From Actinoplanes flavus (GTDB taxonomy: Bacteria > Actinomycetota > Actinomycetes > Mycobacteriales > Micromonosporaceae), in contig NZ_JAGFNS010000006.1 of the NCBI RefSeq assembly GCF_017592555.1, forward strand, positions 250,432-314,431: 64,000 nucleotides of DNA, in the 5' to 3' direction. Both the position numbers and the translations under genes were made by a program. This document shows positions 9,264 through 17,244 of the stretch, piece by piece; positions within the stretch are counted from its first letter, which is position 1, and every line of letters begins with the position of its first letter. Under the pieces are notes generated by a model. That model made no database searches and was not told where the DNA came from. It worked only from the letters and a program-made list of their open reading frames with translations.

Positions 9264-9442
9264 CTCTCCGGGGTCTCGTCGGCGGCCGCGTCCTGGGTGG
9301 CGGCCGGCGGGCGGGGCGGGTCGGCCTGGGCCGCTGACGCGGGCACCGCGAGAGCCAGGCCGAGAACCGCGCCGGCGCCGATGAGGCGCAGACCGGCGAG
9401 TGAGACGGTGAGTGGGACCGGACGGTGTTCGGGCTTCTCCAT
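9260..9442 (-). CDS. Small exported or membrane-anchored peptide, 60 aa
   Basis: The 60-residue product begins MEKPEHRPVPLTVSLAG, followed by a hydrophobic helix (LIGAGAVLGLALAVPA, about residues 21-36) ending in a signal-peptidase-like site (ASAAQA). A short Pro/Ala/acidic tail follows. It may be secreted as a peptide of about 20 residues or kept as a membrane peptide. AAGGAG lies 6 bases before the ATG, which supports real translation. It is convergent with the 109-aa gene and divergent from the CYTH-CHAD gene. Function unknown. Confidence 0.6.
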   Translation of the reverse strand: MEKPEHRPVPLTVSLAGLRLIGAGAVLGLALAVPASAAQADPPRPPAATQDAAADETPES

Positions 9443-9532
9443 ACAGCACTCCTTACGAGCCGGGTCACCACGGTGCCAGGCGAACCTGAGACACCGCTGT
9501 GCACGAGCCGCCGCGGCAGGCACCATGGACGA

Positions 9533-10954
9533 GTGGAGATCGCCACCGAGACCGAGCGCAAGTACGACGTCCCCGAGACCTTCGAACTTCCTGATCTGGT
9601 CGGCGCCGGAGATATCGCCGGAGTCGACGGCGCCGAGATCCACGATCTCGATGCCACCTACTTCGACACCGAAGATCTGATCTTGATGAGAAATCGCCGG
9701 ACTCTCCGGCGGCGCTCCGGTGGCAACGACGCCGGGTGGCATCTCAAGACCCCCGGGGACGGCGCCGGCCGGACCGAGCACCGGCTGCCCGGCGACTCCG
9801 ACGAGGTGCCGGCCGAGCTGGTCGGCGTGGTCCGGTCGATCGTCCGGCGGCGGCCGCTCGGCCCGGTGGCCCGGCTGCGCACCCACCGGGTGGAGACGCC
9901 GTTGCGGGATTCCGGCGGCCGCACTCTCGCGCTGATCGCACAGGATCAGGTGCGCGCCGAGTCGGACGGGACCGAACAGGCCTGGCAGGAGATCGAGGTC
10001 GAGCTGGTCGCCGGCGACCCGGCGGTGCTCGACGCGGTCGAGGGGGTGCTGTTCGCCGCCGGCGCGCGCCCGGCCGAGGGGCCCTCCAAGGTGGCACGCG
10101 CGCTGGCCGGCCGGCTCGCCGCGCACCAGCCGGCCACGACGACCAAGGCCGAGGTCGGCCCCGTTTCGGCGTACGCCCGTGAGCAGCGCGACGCCATCAT
10201 CGGTTACGACCCGGCGGCCCGTCGTGGCGAGCCCCGGGCCGTGCACCAGATGCGGGTGGCCACCCGGCGGCTGCGCAGCACGCTGAAGACGTACAAGAGG
10301 TCGATCCCGGACACCGGCATCCGCGACGAGTTGCGCTGGCTGGCCGGGGTGCTGGGCGCGGTCCGCGACCCCCAGGTGCTGGAGGAGAAGCTGCTCGCCC
10401 TGGTCCAGGAGGCGGGGCCGGAGTTCGCCCCGGCCGCCGACCGGGTGCGCACCCATCTGGAGGACCAGATCGAGACCGGCCGCGCCGAGCTGGCCGGGGC
10501 TCTGGAGTCGGACCGCTACCTGGACCTGCTCGACCGGATCGACGAACTGGTCGACGGCGACCCGTTCCGCACCCCCGACCCGGTGAACCGCGCCCGGAAG
10601 GTGCTGGCCAAGGCGGACAAGCGACTGGACGCGGCGCTGGCCAGCGGGGTGGAGGAGGAGATCCACGAGTCCCGCAAGGGCTTCAAACAGGCCCGGTACG
10701 CCGTGGAGCTGCTCGTCCCGGAGCACGGTAAGGACGCGAAACGCCTGGTGAAGCGGCTCACCGCGCTCCAGGACGGCCTAGGGTCGTACCAGGATTCCAA
10801 CGTCGCCCGGTCGGTGCTGCGCGAGCTGGGCGGGGACAGTTTCCACTTCGGCGTGCTGTACGGGCGTCAGGAGCAGGTCGGCCGGGAGGCGCTGGCCGAG
10901 GTGCCCGGTCTGGCGAAGGCGGCGCGCCGGCGCAGAGTTCGGCGACTGTTCTGA
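9533..10954 (+). CDS. CYTH and CHAD domain protein (polyphosphate-associated)
   Basis: A 473-residue protein with an N-terminal CYTH domain and a C-terminal CHAD domain. The CYTH ExExK signature is at the very start (ETERKY), with the tunnel residues R-R-R-S-G and WHLKTP following. The CHAD domain runs from about residue 205, with the conserved histidine/basic helix VHQMRVATRRLRS and a second repeat ESRKGFKQARYAVELL. CYTH enzymes hydrolyse triphosphates; CHAD binds polyphosphate. The GTG at 9533 is selected because VEIATETERKY is the family start; its ribosome-binding site is poor. ppk2 lies 45 bases downstream on the same strand, supporting a shared polyphosphate role. Confidence 0.9.
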   Translation: MEIATETERKYDVPETFELPDLVGAGDIAGVDGAEIHDLDATYFDTEDLILMRNRRTLRRRSGGNDAGWHLKTPGDGAGRTEHRLPGDSDEVPAELVGVVRSIVRRRPLGPVARLRTHRVETPLRDSGGRTLALIAQDQVRAESDGTEQAWQEIEVELVAGDPAVLDAVEGVLFAAGARPAEGPSKVARALAGRLAAHQPATTTKAEVGPVSAYAREQRDAIIGYDPAARRGEPRAVHQMRVATRRLRSTLKTYKRSIPDTGIRDELRWLAGVLGAVRDPQVLEEKLLALVQEAGPEFAPAADRVRTHLEDQIETGRAELAGALESDRYLDLLDRIDELVDGDPFRTPDPVNRARKVLAKADKRLDAALASGVEEEIHESRKGFKQARYAVELLVPEHGKDAKRLVKRLTALQDGLGSYQDSNVARSVLRELGGDSFHFGVLYGRQEQVGREALAEVPGLAKAARRRRVRRLF

Positions 10955-10999
10955 TCTAGGACGTTGCGCTCGTGGCGGGTGGGGGTATCAAGTCGGGTC

Positions 11000-11941
11000 A
11001 TGCGATCGGAGTACGAACTGGCGAGCACCCATCCCTACGACGGGCCGATCGCCGAACTGGCCGGCTACCGCGTGGTCGACGACGCGGACGACGACCCCCG
11101 CCTGCTCGACGCCGACGGGCAGCCGGTGGACACGTGGCGGGAGGACTACCCGTACGAGGAGCGCCTGTCCCGCACCGACTACGACCACGACAAGCGGCTG
11201 CTCCAGATCGAGCTGCTGAAGCTCCAGAACTGGTGCAAGGAGACCGGCGACCGTCTCCTGATCCTGTTCGAGGGCCGGGACGCGGCCGGCAAGGGCGGCA
11301 CGATCAAGCGGTTCATGGAGCACCTGAACCCGCGCGGCGCCCGGGTGGTGGCCCTGGAGAAGCCGAACCAGCGGGAGAGCACCCAGTGGTATTACCAGCG
11401 CTACATCAAGCATCTGCCGGCGGCCGGTGAGATCGTGCTGTTCGACCGGTCCTGGTACAACAGGGCCGGCGTCGAGCGGGTGATGGGCTTCTGCGACCGC
11501 AAGGAGTATCTGGAGTTCCTCCGCCAGACCCCGGAACTGGAGCGGATGCTGGTCCGCTCCGGGATCCACCTGGTGAAGTTCTGGTTCTCGGTGACCAGCG
11601 GCGAGCAGCGGACCCGGTTCGCGATCCGGCAGGTGGACCCGGTCCGGCAGTGGAAACTCTCCCCCATGGACCTGGCCTCGCTGGACAAGTGGGACGACTA
11701 CACCGAGGCCAAGGAGGCGATGTTCTTCTACACCGACACGGCGGACGCCCCGTGGACGGTGGTGAAGAGCAACGACAAGAAACGGGCCCGGCTGGAGGCG
11801 ATGCGGCACGTGCTGCACCGCTTCGACTTCGAGGGCAAGGACGAGAAGGTCGTCGGCATCCCGGATCCGCTGATCGTGGGCTCCGCCAATCTCGTGGTGG
11901 AAAATCCCAATACGTCCCCCCAGGTATTCCCGCGGCTCTGA
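11000..11941 (+). CDS. ppk2: Polyphosphate kinase 2 (PPK2 family)
   Basis: Transfers phosphate between polyphosphate and nucleotides. The 313 residues contain the Walker A motif FEGRDAAGKGGT, the Walker B/lid region FDRSWYNRAGVERVMGFC and the basic helix KFWFSVTSGEQRTRF, typical of single-domain PPK2. Whether it phosphorylates ADP or GDP cannot be read from sequence. It lies in line with the CYTH-CHAD gene. The frame is open upstream, but the ATG at 11000 gives the usual length (alternative starts would add up to 12 residues). A long, structured leader for rnz begins just after the stop. Confidence 0.93.
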   Translation: MRSEYELASTHPYDGPIAELAGYRVVDDADDDPRLLDADGQPVDTWREDYPYEERLSRTDYDHDKRLLQIELLKLQNWCKETGDRLLILFEGRDAAGKGGTIKRFMEHLNPRGARVVALEKPNQRESTQWYYQRYIKHLPAAGEIVLFDRSWYNRAGVERVMGFCDRKEYLEFLRQTPELERMLVRSGIHLVKFWFSVTSGEQRTRFAIRQVDPVRQWKLSPMDLASLDKWDDYTEAKEAMFFYTDTADAPWTVVKSNDKKRARLEAMRHVLHRFDFEGKDEKVVGIPDPLIVGSANLVVENPNTSPQVFPRL

Positions 11942-11955
11942 GTGATTCAAAACCG

Positions 11956-11983
11956 TTGGCGCTCCCGGCCCCTCGTGGATAAC
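11956..11983 (+). promoter_or_regulatory. Candidate sigma-70-type promoter for the rnz leader
   Basis: TTGGCG and GATAAC are separated by 16 bases, directly downstream of ppk2. A start near 11990 would give a leader of about 280 bases before rnz, containing the uORF and all hairpins listed below. Prediction only. Confidence 0.35.
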
Positions 11984-12016
11984 GTGGCCGTACACGTGAA
12001 GGGAGGTGGTCCAAAG

Positions 12017-12055
12017 TTGAGTAGCAACGGGACTCGTGAGGTGGCTGTCCGCTAG
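12017..12055 (+). CDS. 12-codon upstream ORF in the rnz leader
   Basis: A TTG codon is preceded by a near-perfect ribosome-binding site (GGGAGGTGG) and opens a 12-residue ORF, MSSNGTREVAVR, ending in TAG. The last codons (GGTGGCTGTC, 12040-12049) are perfectly complementary over 10 bases to GACAGCCACC at 12167-12176. Ribosome position on this ORF could therefore change folding downstream. Two A/T-rich hairpins and a three-way-junction fold lie between it and rnz. No homology is claimed. It may regulate rnz or be an independent small transcript. Confidence 0.45.
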   Translation: MSSNGTREVAVR

Positions 12056-12068
12056 CCGCTGTCCTCGA

Positions 12069-12128
12069 AATTGGTTGTCGAGCGCTCTTCTCGATAACCA
12101 ATTGAATTTGATCTTAAAAAGGATCAAA
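12069..12128 (+). promoter_or_regulatory. Tandem A/T-rich hairpins in the rnz leader
   Basis: Hairpin 1 (12069-12103) has 14-base arms AATTGGTTGTCGAG / CTCGATAACCAATT with one G-U pair and the loop CGCTCTT. Hairpin 2 (12107-12128) has 7-base arms TTTGATC / GATCAAA with an 8-base loop TTAAAAAG. Both are strikingly A/T-rich for this genome. No U-run follows, so they are not classic terminators; they may be an attenuator or an RNA-processing site. Confidence 0.6.
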
Positions 12129-12176
12129 GAGTCGAGACCGTGTGGCAGCGGTCACGGCGAGTACCAGACAGCCACC

Positions 12177-12246
12177 CGACCCCTGGGGATCCGGCCTTGT
12201 CCGACCGGACCACCTCGTTCGCGAGTGTGGAAGTCCCCAGGGGTCG
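12177..12246 (+). ncRNA. Predicted three-way-junction RNA element upstream of rnz
   Basis: A perfect 13-bp closing stem (CGACCCCTGGGGA at 12177-12189 with TCCCCAGGGGTCG at 12234-12246) encloses two hairpins. P2 pairs TCCGG with CCGGA (12190-12209). P3 pairs CCACCTCG with CGAG-T-GTGG around a TTCG tetraloop (12210-12230), with one bulged T. The fold is compact and nearly fully paired, and ends 15 bases before the rnz Shine-Dalgarno. It does not match any riboswitch known to me. It could be a cis-regulator of rnz or a small RNA. Confidence 0.5.
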
Positions 12247-12271
12247 CTTCATATCCAGCGGAGGAGGGGCG

Positions 12272-13183
12272 ATGCGCGAGCTTGTCGTGCTCGGCACGTC
12301 GAGCCAGGTGCCCACCCGGCACCGCAACCACAACGGCTACCTGCTGCGCTGGGACGACGAGGTGATCCTCTTCGACCCGGGTGAGGGCACCCAGCGCCAG
12401 CTGCTGCTGGCCGGCCTCCCGGTCACCCCGCTGCGGCGCGTCTGCATCACCCACTTCCACGGCGACCACAGTCTCGGCCTGCCCGGCATCCTCCAGCGGA
12501 TCTCGCTGGACCGGGTGCCGCACCCGGTGCACGTCCACTACCCGGCCGGCGGCCAGGAGTTCTACGACCGCCTGCGGCACGCCACCAGTTACTGGGACAA
12601 CGCCGACATCGTGCCCGCTCCGGTGGGCGCCGGCTTCGCGGTGGAGACCTCGGCGGGGCGCCTCACCGCGCTGCCGCTCCGGCATTCCATCGAGACGTAC
12701 GGGTACCGCCTGGCCGAACCCGACTCCCGCCGGATGGTGCCCACGCTGCTGGCCGAGCGCGGCATCAGCGGCCCGGCGGTCGGTGAGCTGTTGCGGACCG
12801 GCCGGCTGGGTGACGTCGCGCTGGAGGAGGTGAGCGTGGTCCGCCCCGGCCAGAGTTTCGCCTTCGTGATGGACACCGGCCTGTGCGACAACGTGTTCGC
12901 GCTGGCCGACAGCGTGGACCTGCTGGTGATCGAATCCACCTTCCTGGCCGAGGACGCGGCACTGGCCGCCCAGGTGGGGCACCTGACGGCGGGGCAGGCC
13001 GCCGCGGTCGCGCGCGAGTCCGGCGTACAGAAACTGGTCTTGACGCATTTCTCCCAGCGCTACCCGGAGCCGAACCGCTTCCTGGAGGAGGCGCGCAAGG
13101 AGTTCGACGGCCCGATCGTGATCGCCGAGGATCTGATGCGGGTGCCCGTGCCGCCGCGGCGGCAGCCGCCGGCGCCGGGCTAA
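12272..13183 (+). CDS. rnz: Ribonuclease Z (tRNA 3' processing)
   Basis: Metallo-beta-lactamase-fold endonuclease that matures tRNA 3' ends. The 303 residues include the zinc motif [13 protein letters not shown] (H61, H63, D65, H66), the later ligand regions RHSIETYGY and MDTG, and HFSQRY with the final histidine. Length matches the bacterial short form. The ATG at 12272 has a strong site (GAGGAGG) 6 bases upstream, although the frame is open further upstream through the leader. The unusually long leader suggests post-transcriptional control. A GNAT gene follows 9 bases after the stop. Confidence 0.93.
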   Translation: MRELVVLGTSSQVPTRHRNHNGYLLRWDDEVILFDPGEGTQRQLLLAGLPVTPLRRVCITHFHGDHSLGLPGILQRISLDRVPHPVHVHYPAGGQEFYDRLRHATSYWDNADIVPAPVGAGFAVETSAGRLTALPLRHSIETYGYRLAEPDSRRMVPTLLAERGISGPAVGELLRTGRLGDVALEEVSVVRPGQSFAFVMDTGLCDNVFALADSVDLLVIESTFLAEDAALAAQVGHLTAGQAAAVARESGVQKLVLTHFSQRYPEPNRFLEEARKEFDGPIVIAEDLMRVPVPPRRQPPAPG

Positions 13184-13192
13184 CGTCGGCCC

Positions 13193-13696
13193 ATGACCGT
13201 TTCGCTGCGTCCCGCGGAGGACGATGATCTGGCCGCGATCGGCGCGCTGCATCACCGTTCCCGGGCGACCGCCTACGCCCATCTGATCCCGGCCGAGACG
13301 TTCGCGGCCCGCGGGCCGGAGGCGATGAGCGCCTGGTGGATCGAGCGCTGGAGGTGGGAGCGGGAGACGCACCGGATGACCGTCGCCGAGGTGGACGGCG
13401 AGCTGGCCGGTTTCACCTACCTGGGCCCGAGCGAGACCGAGGGCGCCGCCGAGCTGTACGCGATCCATCTGGCCCCGGAGCGGGTCGGCACCGGCGTCGG
13501 ACGGCGCCTGATGATCGACGCGCTGGAGCGGCTGGGTGGGTTCGGGGCCGCGCGTGCGGTGCTGTGGGTGCTGGAGGACAACGCGGTGGCCCGGCGCTTC
13601 TACGAGAAGGGCGGCTGGCTGCCGGACGGGGCGGTCCGGGTCGCCCCGGTCAACGACCGGGACCTGCCGCAGCTGCGGTACTCACATCCGTTGTAG
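13193..13696 (+). CDS. GNAT family acetyltransferase
   Basis: A 167-residue GNAT protein. The acetyl-CoA loop is APERVGTGVGRRLMIDALE (about residues 96-115), and the C-terminal motif NAVARRFYEKGGWLPDG is typical of the fold's last strands. The N-terminus (MTVSLRPAEDDDLAAIGALH) is the usual beta1-alpha1. The substrate cannot be inferred. The 9-base spacing after rnz suggests cotranscription. A strong hairpin 16 bases beyond the stop probably terminates the transcript. Confidence 0.88.
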   Translation: MTVSLRPAEDDDLAAIGALHHRSRATAYAHLIPAETFAARGPEAMSAWWIERWRWERETHRMTVAEVDGELAGFTYLGPSETEGAAELYAIHLAPERVGTGVGRRLMIDALERLGGFGAARAVLWVLEDNAVARRFYEKGGWLPDGAVRVAPVNDRDLPQLRYSHPL

Positions 13697-13712
13697 ACGT
13701 GGGGCGCTGGTC

Positions 13713-13771
13713 GGGCGGGAGCACGGGACCGAGTGAATGCGGGGGAACCTGTTGGTCTCGTGCTCCCGCCC
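13713..13771. terminator. 18-bp hairpin after the GNAT gene
   Basis: GGGCGGGAGCACGGGACC (13713-13730) pairs with GGTCTCGTGCTCCCGCCC (13754-13771) over 18 positions with one G-U wobble and a 23-base loop. It lies 16 bases after the GNAT stop. Probable terminator. From 13772 to 13983 only a weak open frame is present, not a convincing gene. Confidence 0.65.
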
Positions 13772-13983
13772 ACCGCCCCGCCCGAACCGGATGCGCCTGG
13801 CCGGAGGCGCTCGATCAGCGGAGGCGTGCCGATCTGGGATCCAGTTCAAGAGCGGGTCTGGGCGCGGGACACCGGAGCGCTGGCGGGGCGCACCGGTGTC
13901 ACCGCCGGGCGACGTCGGCCGGGCCGGGAAGCCGCACTTGCCGGGGGACGGTCAAGCATGTCGGCGACGTCATGGTCCAAGGA

Positions 13984-14319
13984 TCAGGCCAGGTACCTCC
14001 GGTTGTCGTCGTTGCGGTGGTACGGGCCGGCGCCGTAGCGGCCGATCTCGTCCACACCGGCTCGCTTGCCGGGCAGGGAACGCATGCTGTTCAGGTCGTG
14101 GCGCAGGGTCCAGGCCTCGCGCCACGGCCGTCGGGCGACCGCGGCGGCACGCTCGGCCAGACGGCGGGCCGAGCACGGCCACCGCCATCCGCACCAGTCG
14201 CAGGTGCCTTCCAGGCCATCCACGCCGGCCGCCACGTGGCGGCCGAGCATCCGTTGCGCGTCCCGCCACAGCAGGCGGTCCACGATGTCGGCGGGCGCCG
14301 CCTCGTCGACGTCGACCAT
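13984..14319 (-). CDS. Orphan protein with CxxC-x4-C motif, 111 aa
   Basis: No family is recognised. The product begins MVDVDEAAPADIVDRLLW and carries TCDWCGWRWPCSARR, a compact cysteine cluster (C-x2-C-x5-C) able to bind zinc. A basic, Arg-rich middle follows (AERAAAVARRPWREAW) and a polar C-terminus GPYHRNDDNRRYLA. It has a strong ribosome-binding site (GGAGGGGTAGGGG). It is a monocistronic gene lying convergent to the rnz-GNAT transcript. Nucleic-acid binding is a guess from the cysteine and arginine content only. Confidence 0.6.
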   Translation of the reverse strand: MVDVDEAAPADIVDRLLWRDAQRMLGRHVAAGVDGLEGTCDWCGWRWPCSARRLAERAAAVARRPWREAWTLRHDLNSMRSLPGKRAGVDEIGRYGAGPYHRNDDNRRYLA

Positions 14320-14518
14320 CCCCTACCCCTCCGTCCGGGAGTGGCTCATAGCTCCGTCACGACACATACAACCGCAGCGGGCCATCGGCCGGTCGGACTG
14401 TCTGTGCGACTGCGGCGACTATCCGTAACAATCCATGAATCAGGCGGTTTCCCCGCGTACGAGCATCGATAGCCCCTACGCTCGCGAAAATGTCGGTCCC
14501 CGGCAGTACGGTGCGCCT

Positions 14519-15541
14519 GTGATCTTCAAAAGACGACGTCAGACGGAGCCGGACCCGGCAGCGGCCATCGAGCGGTTCTGGGCCTGGTGGGCGACCGCCC
14601 GGCCCCGGGTGGAGCGGCAGATCGCCGGGGAGCCCGACGACGCTCTCACCGCCGAGATGGGCGCCGCCGTCTCGGCGATCCATCCCGAGCTGGACTGGGA
14701 GTTCACCGCCGGCACGTCGTCGCGGCACCTGCTGGTGATCAGCGCGGTCGGCGACCCGCGGCTCCGGTCGCTGGCCGAGCGGTGGCGGCGGGCCGGCCCG
14801 CCCCCGGACGAGACGTTCGGCTACGCCACGGCCCGGCAGGGCAATCCCACAGCGCTGGCGGACGCCCACCTGGAGATCGCCGGGCACCGGCTCGACCTGG
14901 CCGAGCTGCGGTTCAGCGTGGAGGTCGACGAGGACCGCCCCCTGGCGCACGTCGAGGTGTGGCATCCGCGGTTCCCGGAGCTGCCCGAGGGTGCCCGCAC
15001 CCAGATCACGTTCCTCTCGCTGGACTGGATCCTCGGGGAGGACGCCGTGGCGACCTGGGTGGGCGCGGTCGCGGCGGCATCCGGGCCCGGCCCCTCGCTG
15101 ACCGGCCCGGAGCTCGCCGCGGTGGTGAGCGGGCTGACGCCGGCCGAGGGCCAGGAGCAGTGGCTGTCCATGTCCGGCACCCGGGACGGCAGGCCGGTGG
15201 TGGCCATCGCGCAGACGCCGCTGCGGCCGGCCCGCTGGCCGGGGCACGACCTGCACATCCGGGTCGACGTGCCGTACTCGCGGCGTGACGAGAACGGCTT
15301 CCCGGCCAAGGAGGCCTTTCCGGACCTCTACGCGCTGGAGGACCACATCGCCCGGCACGTGGACGGTGCGGTCCTCGTCGCGCACGAGACGTCGGACGGT
15401 GTCCGCACCACGCACCTCTACGCCGACCGCCCGGCAGCCGGCGAGGCCCTGAAACCGCTGACCGCCGCCTGGCCGGACGGGCGTGTCCGGATCACCGTCA
15501 CGCCCGACCCGGCCTGGGAGCGGGTCGCCCACCTCGCCTAG
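14519..15541 (+). CDS. DUF695-like protein
   Basis: A 340-residue cytoplasmic protein without signal peptide or membrane helix. The N-terminal half reads like a DUF695-type repeat (FWAWWATARPRVERQI then SAIHPELDWEFTAG). The C-terminal half contains the pattern common to DUF695 proteins (SGTRDGRPVVAIAQ, LHIRVDVPYSR, GFPAKEAFPDLYALEDHI). The function of the family is unknown. The GTG at 14519 is chosen over an ATG 84 bases upstream because the intervening residues lack family character. The stop overlaps that of the convergent cystathionine beta-synthase gene by 4 bases. Confidence 0.7.
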   Translation: MIFKRRRQTEPDPAAAIERFWAWWATARPRVERQIAGEPDDALTAEMGAAVSAIHPELDWEFTAGTSSRHLLVISAVGDPRLRSLAERWRRAGPPPDETFGYATARQGNPTALADAHLEIAGHRLDLAELRFSVEVDEDRPLAHVEVWHPRFPELPEGARTQITFLSLDWILGEDAVATWVGAVAAASGPGPSLTGPELAAVVSGLTPAEGQEQWLSMSGTRDGRPVVAIAQTPLRPARWPGHDLHIRVDVPYSRRDENGFPAKEAFPDLYALEDHIARHVDGAVLVAHETSDGVRTTHLYADRPAAGEALKPLTAAWPDGRVRITVTPDPAWERVAHLA

Positions 15542-16896
15542 CTGAGGTGGGCCAGCAGGTCCTGACGGGTGAGGACACCGGCCGGCTTGCCGTCGACCAG
15601 GACCATCGCGGCGTCGCCCTTCTCCAGGAGGGCGACCGCCTCGGCCACCGGCTCGCCGCCACCGATCATCGGCAGCGGGTGGCTCATGTGCCGCTCGATC
15701 GTGTCGTGCAGGTGGGCCTGGCCGGTGAAGAGGGCGTCCAGCAGCACCTTCTCCGAGACGGAGCCGGCCACCTCCCCGGTGACCACCGGCGGCTCGGCCT
15801 TGAGCACCGGGAGCTGGCTGACGCCGTACTCCCGCATGTAGTCGATGGCGTCGCGGACCGTCTCGGTGGGGTGCACGTGGATCAGCGGCGGGATCTCGGA
15901 ACCCTTGCCGGCCAGGGCGTCGGCCACCGTGGGGGTGCCCTCCTGGGTACGCAGGAAGCCGTACCGGGCCATCCACCGGTCGTTGAAGATCTTGGACAGG
16001 TAACCGCGGCCACCGTCCGGCAGCAGGACCACGACCACGTCGTCCGGACCGGCCTTGCGGGCGACCTCGAGCGCGGCCACCACGGCCATCCCGCACGAGC
16101 CGCCGACCAGCAGGCCCTCCTCGCGGGCTAGGCGGCGGGTCATCTCGAAGGAGTCCGAGTCGCTCACCTCGATCACCTCGTCGGTGACCTGGCGGTCGTA
16201 CGCGGTCGGCCAGAAGTCCTCACCGACACCCTCGACCAGGTACGGCCGCCCGGTCCCGCCCGAGTAGACGGAGCCCTCCGGGTCGGCGCCGACCACCCGG
16301 ACCGGCCCCTGCTCCTTGAGGTAGCGCCCGACGCCGCTGATCGTGCCGCCGGTGCCGACGCCCGCCACGAAGTGGGTGATCTTCCCGCCGGTCTGTTCCC
16401 AGAGCTCGGGCCCGGTCTGCTCGTAGTGCGAGCGCGGGTTGGCCGGGTTGCTGTACTGGTCCGGCTTCCAGGCGCCCGGGATGTCCCGGGTCAGCTGGTC
16501 GGACACGTTGTAGTAGGAACGGGGGTCCTCCGGCGCGACGGCGGTCGGGCAGACCACCACCTCGGCGCCGTACGCCCGCAGAACGTTCTGCTTGTCCTCG
16601 CTGACCTTGTCGGGGCAGACGAAGACGCATTTGTAGCCCCGCTGCTGTGCCACCAGGGCCAGCCCGACCCCGGTGTTGCCGCTGGTCGGCTCGACGATCG
16701 TGCCGCCGGGTTTGAGGAGGCCCGCCTTCTCGGCGTCCTCCACCATCCGCAGCGCGATCCGGTCCTTGACCGAACCTCCGGGGTTCATGTACTCGACCTT
16801 GGCCAGCACGGTGGCACTGATGCCCTTGGTCACGCTGTTCAGGCGGACCAGCGGGGTGTTACCGATGATCTCGACCACGTTGTCGTAATAGCGCAC
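15538..16896 (-). CDS. cbs: Cystathionine beta-synthase
   Basis: PLP enzyme condensing serine (or O-acetylserine) with homocysteine. The PLP lysine is in NPGGSVKDRIA (K44), with the SGNTG substrate loop (EPTSGNTGVGLA) and the GTGGTISGVGRYLKE phosphate loop. A pair of CBS domains fills about residues 335-452, the regulatory part. Its 452 residues match the full-length bacterial enzyme with CBS pair, which distinguishes it from CysK/CysM. Together with the cystathionine gamma-family enzyme at 6.5 kb it completes a reverse transsulfuration route. The start ATG is only 3 bases from the next minus-strand gene's stop. Confidence 0.95.
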   Translation of the reverse strand: MRYYDNVVEIIGNTPLVRLNSVTKGISATVLAKVEYMNPGGSVKDRIALRMVEDAEKAGLLKPGGTIVEPTSGNTGVGLALVAQQRGYKCVFVCPDKVSEDKQNVLRAYGAEVVVCPTAVAPEDPRSYYNVSDQLTRDIPGAWKPDQYSNPANPRSHYEQTGPELWEQTGGKITHFVAGVGTGGTISGVGRYLKEQGPVRVVGADPEGSVYSGGTGRPYLVEGVGEDFWPTAYDRQVTDEVIEVSDSDSFEMTRRLAREEGLLVGGSCGMAVVAALEVARKAGPDDVVVVLLPDGGRGYLSKIFNDRWMARYGFLRTQEGTPTVADALAGKGSEIPPLIHVHPTETVRDAIDYMREYGVSQLPVLKAEPPVVTGEVAGSVSEKVLLDALFTGQAHLHDTIERHMSHPLPMIGGGEPVAEAVALLEKGDAAMVLVDGKPAGVLTRQDLLAHLS

Positions 16897-16899
16897 GCT

Positions 16900-17244
16900 T
16901 CACTCTACGACCAGGGCGGACCGGGTCTGCTCCCACTCCAGGAACCGTTCCGTCTCACTGAGGATCGTGCCGGCCAGCCAGGTGACCGCGACCGCGTCGT
17001 CGACCAACCCGAAGAGGAAGACGAACATCTCCGGGACAGCGTCGACGGGCGACACCACATACGCTGTGGCGGCCGCCATCAACGCCAGCCGGAGGCCGCC
17101 GTCATACCGCCCCCGAACAGTCGCCGCGATCATGCGGGGCAGTGCGCCGAGCCTCTGGGCGAGTGTGGGACCGCCCCGGGTGCCCGCGGTGAGCGCCCGG
17201 GCGAGTGCGGTGAACGCCGCCGCACGTTTCAGCGTTTTGGCCAT
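16900..17244 (-). CDS. DUF1232 (YkvA-like) small membrane protein
   Basis: A 114-residue protein with a basic N-terminus and a hydrophobic segment containing the DUF1232 core AATAYVVSPVDAVPEMF, followed by LFGLVDDAVAVTWLAG. The SPVDxVPE pattern is diagnostic of YkvA-type proteins, whose role is unknown; some family members neighbour toxin-antitoxin or stress genes. The gene lies 3 bases upstream of cystathionine beta-synthase on the same strand and may share its transcript. The start at 17244 faces the SGNH hydrolase promoter region. Confidence 0.82.
   Translation of the reverse strand: MAKTLKRAAAFTALARALTAGTRGGPTLAQRLGALPRMIAATVRGRYDGGLRLALMAAATAYVVSPVDAVPEMFVFLFGLVDDAVAVTWLAGTILSETERFLEWEQTRSALVVE

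Noticed and set aside
12069..12128. Rho-independent terminator of ppk2
   Set aside because: Neither hairpin is followed by a U-run and the structures lie downstream of a likely promoter and uORF, so leader regulation is preferred.
12140..12271. N-terminal extension of RNase Z through the leader
   Set aside because: The frame is open but lacks family sequence, and a strong ribosome site lies directly before the ATG at 12272.
13733..14038. A 101-codon plus-strand frame after the GNAT gene
   Set aside because: It starts within the long hairpin, has no ribosome site and overlaps the end of the better supported Cys-rich gene.
14357..16096. A 579-codon minus-strand frame overlapping cystathionine beta-synthase
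   Set aside because: It is out of frame with the clear PLP enzyme and opposite the DUF695-like gene; low-complexity Arg/Gly/His content.
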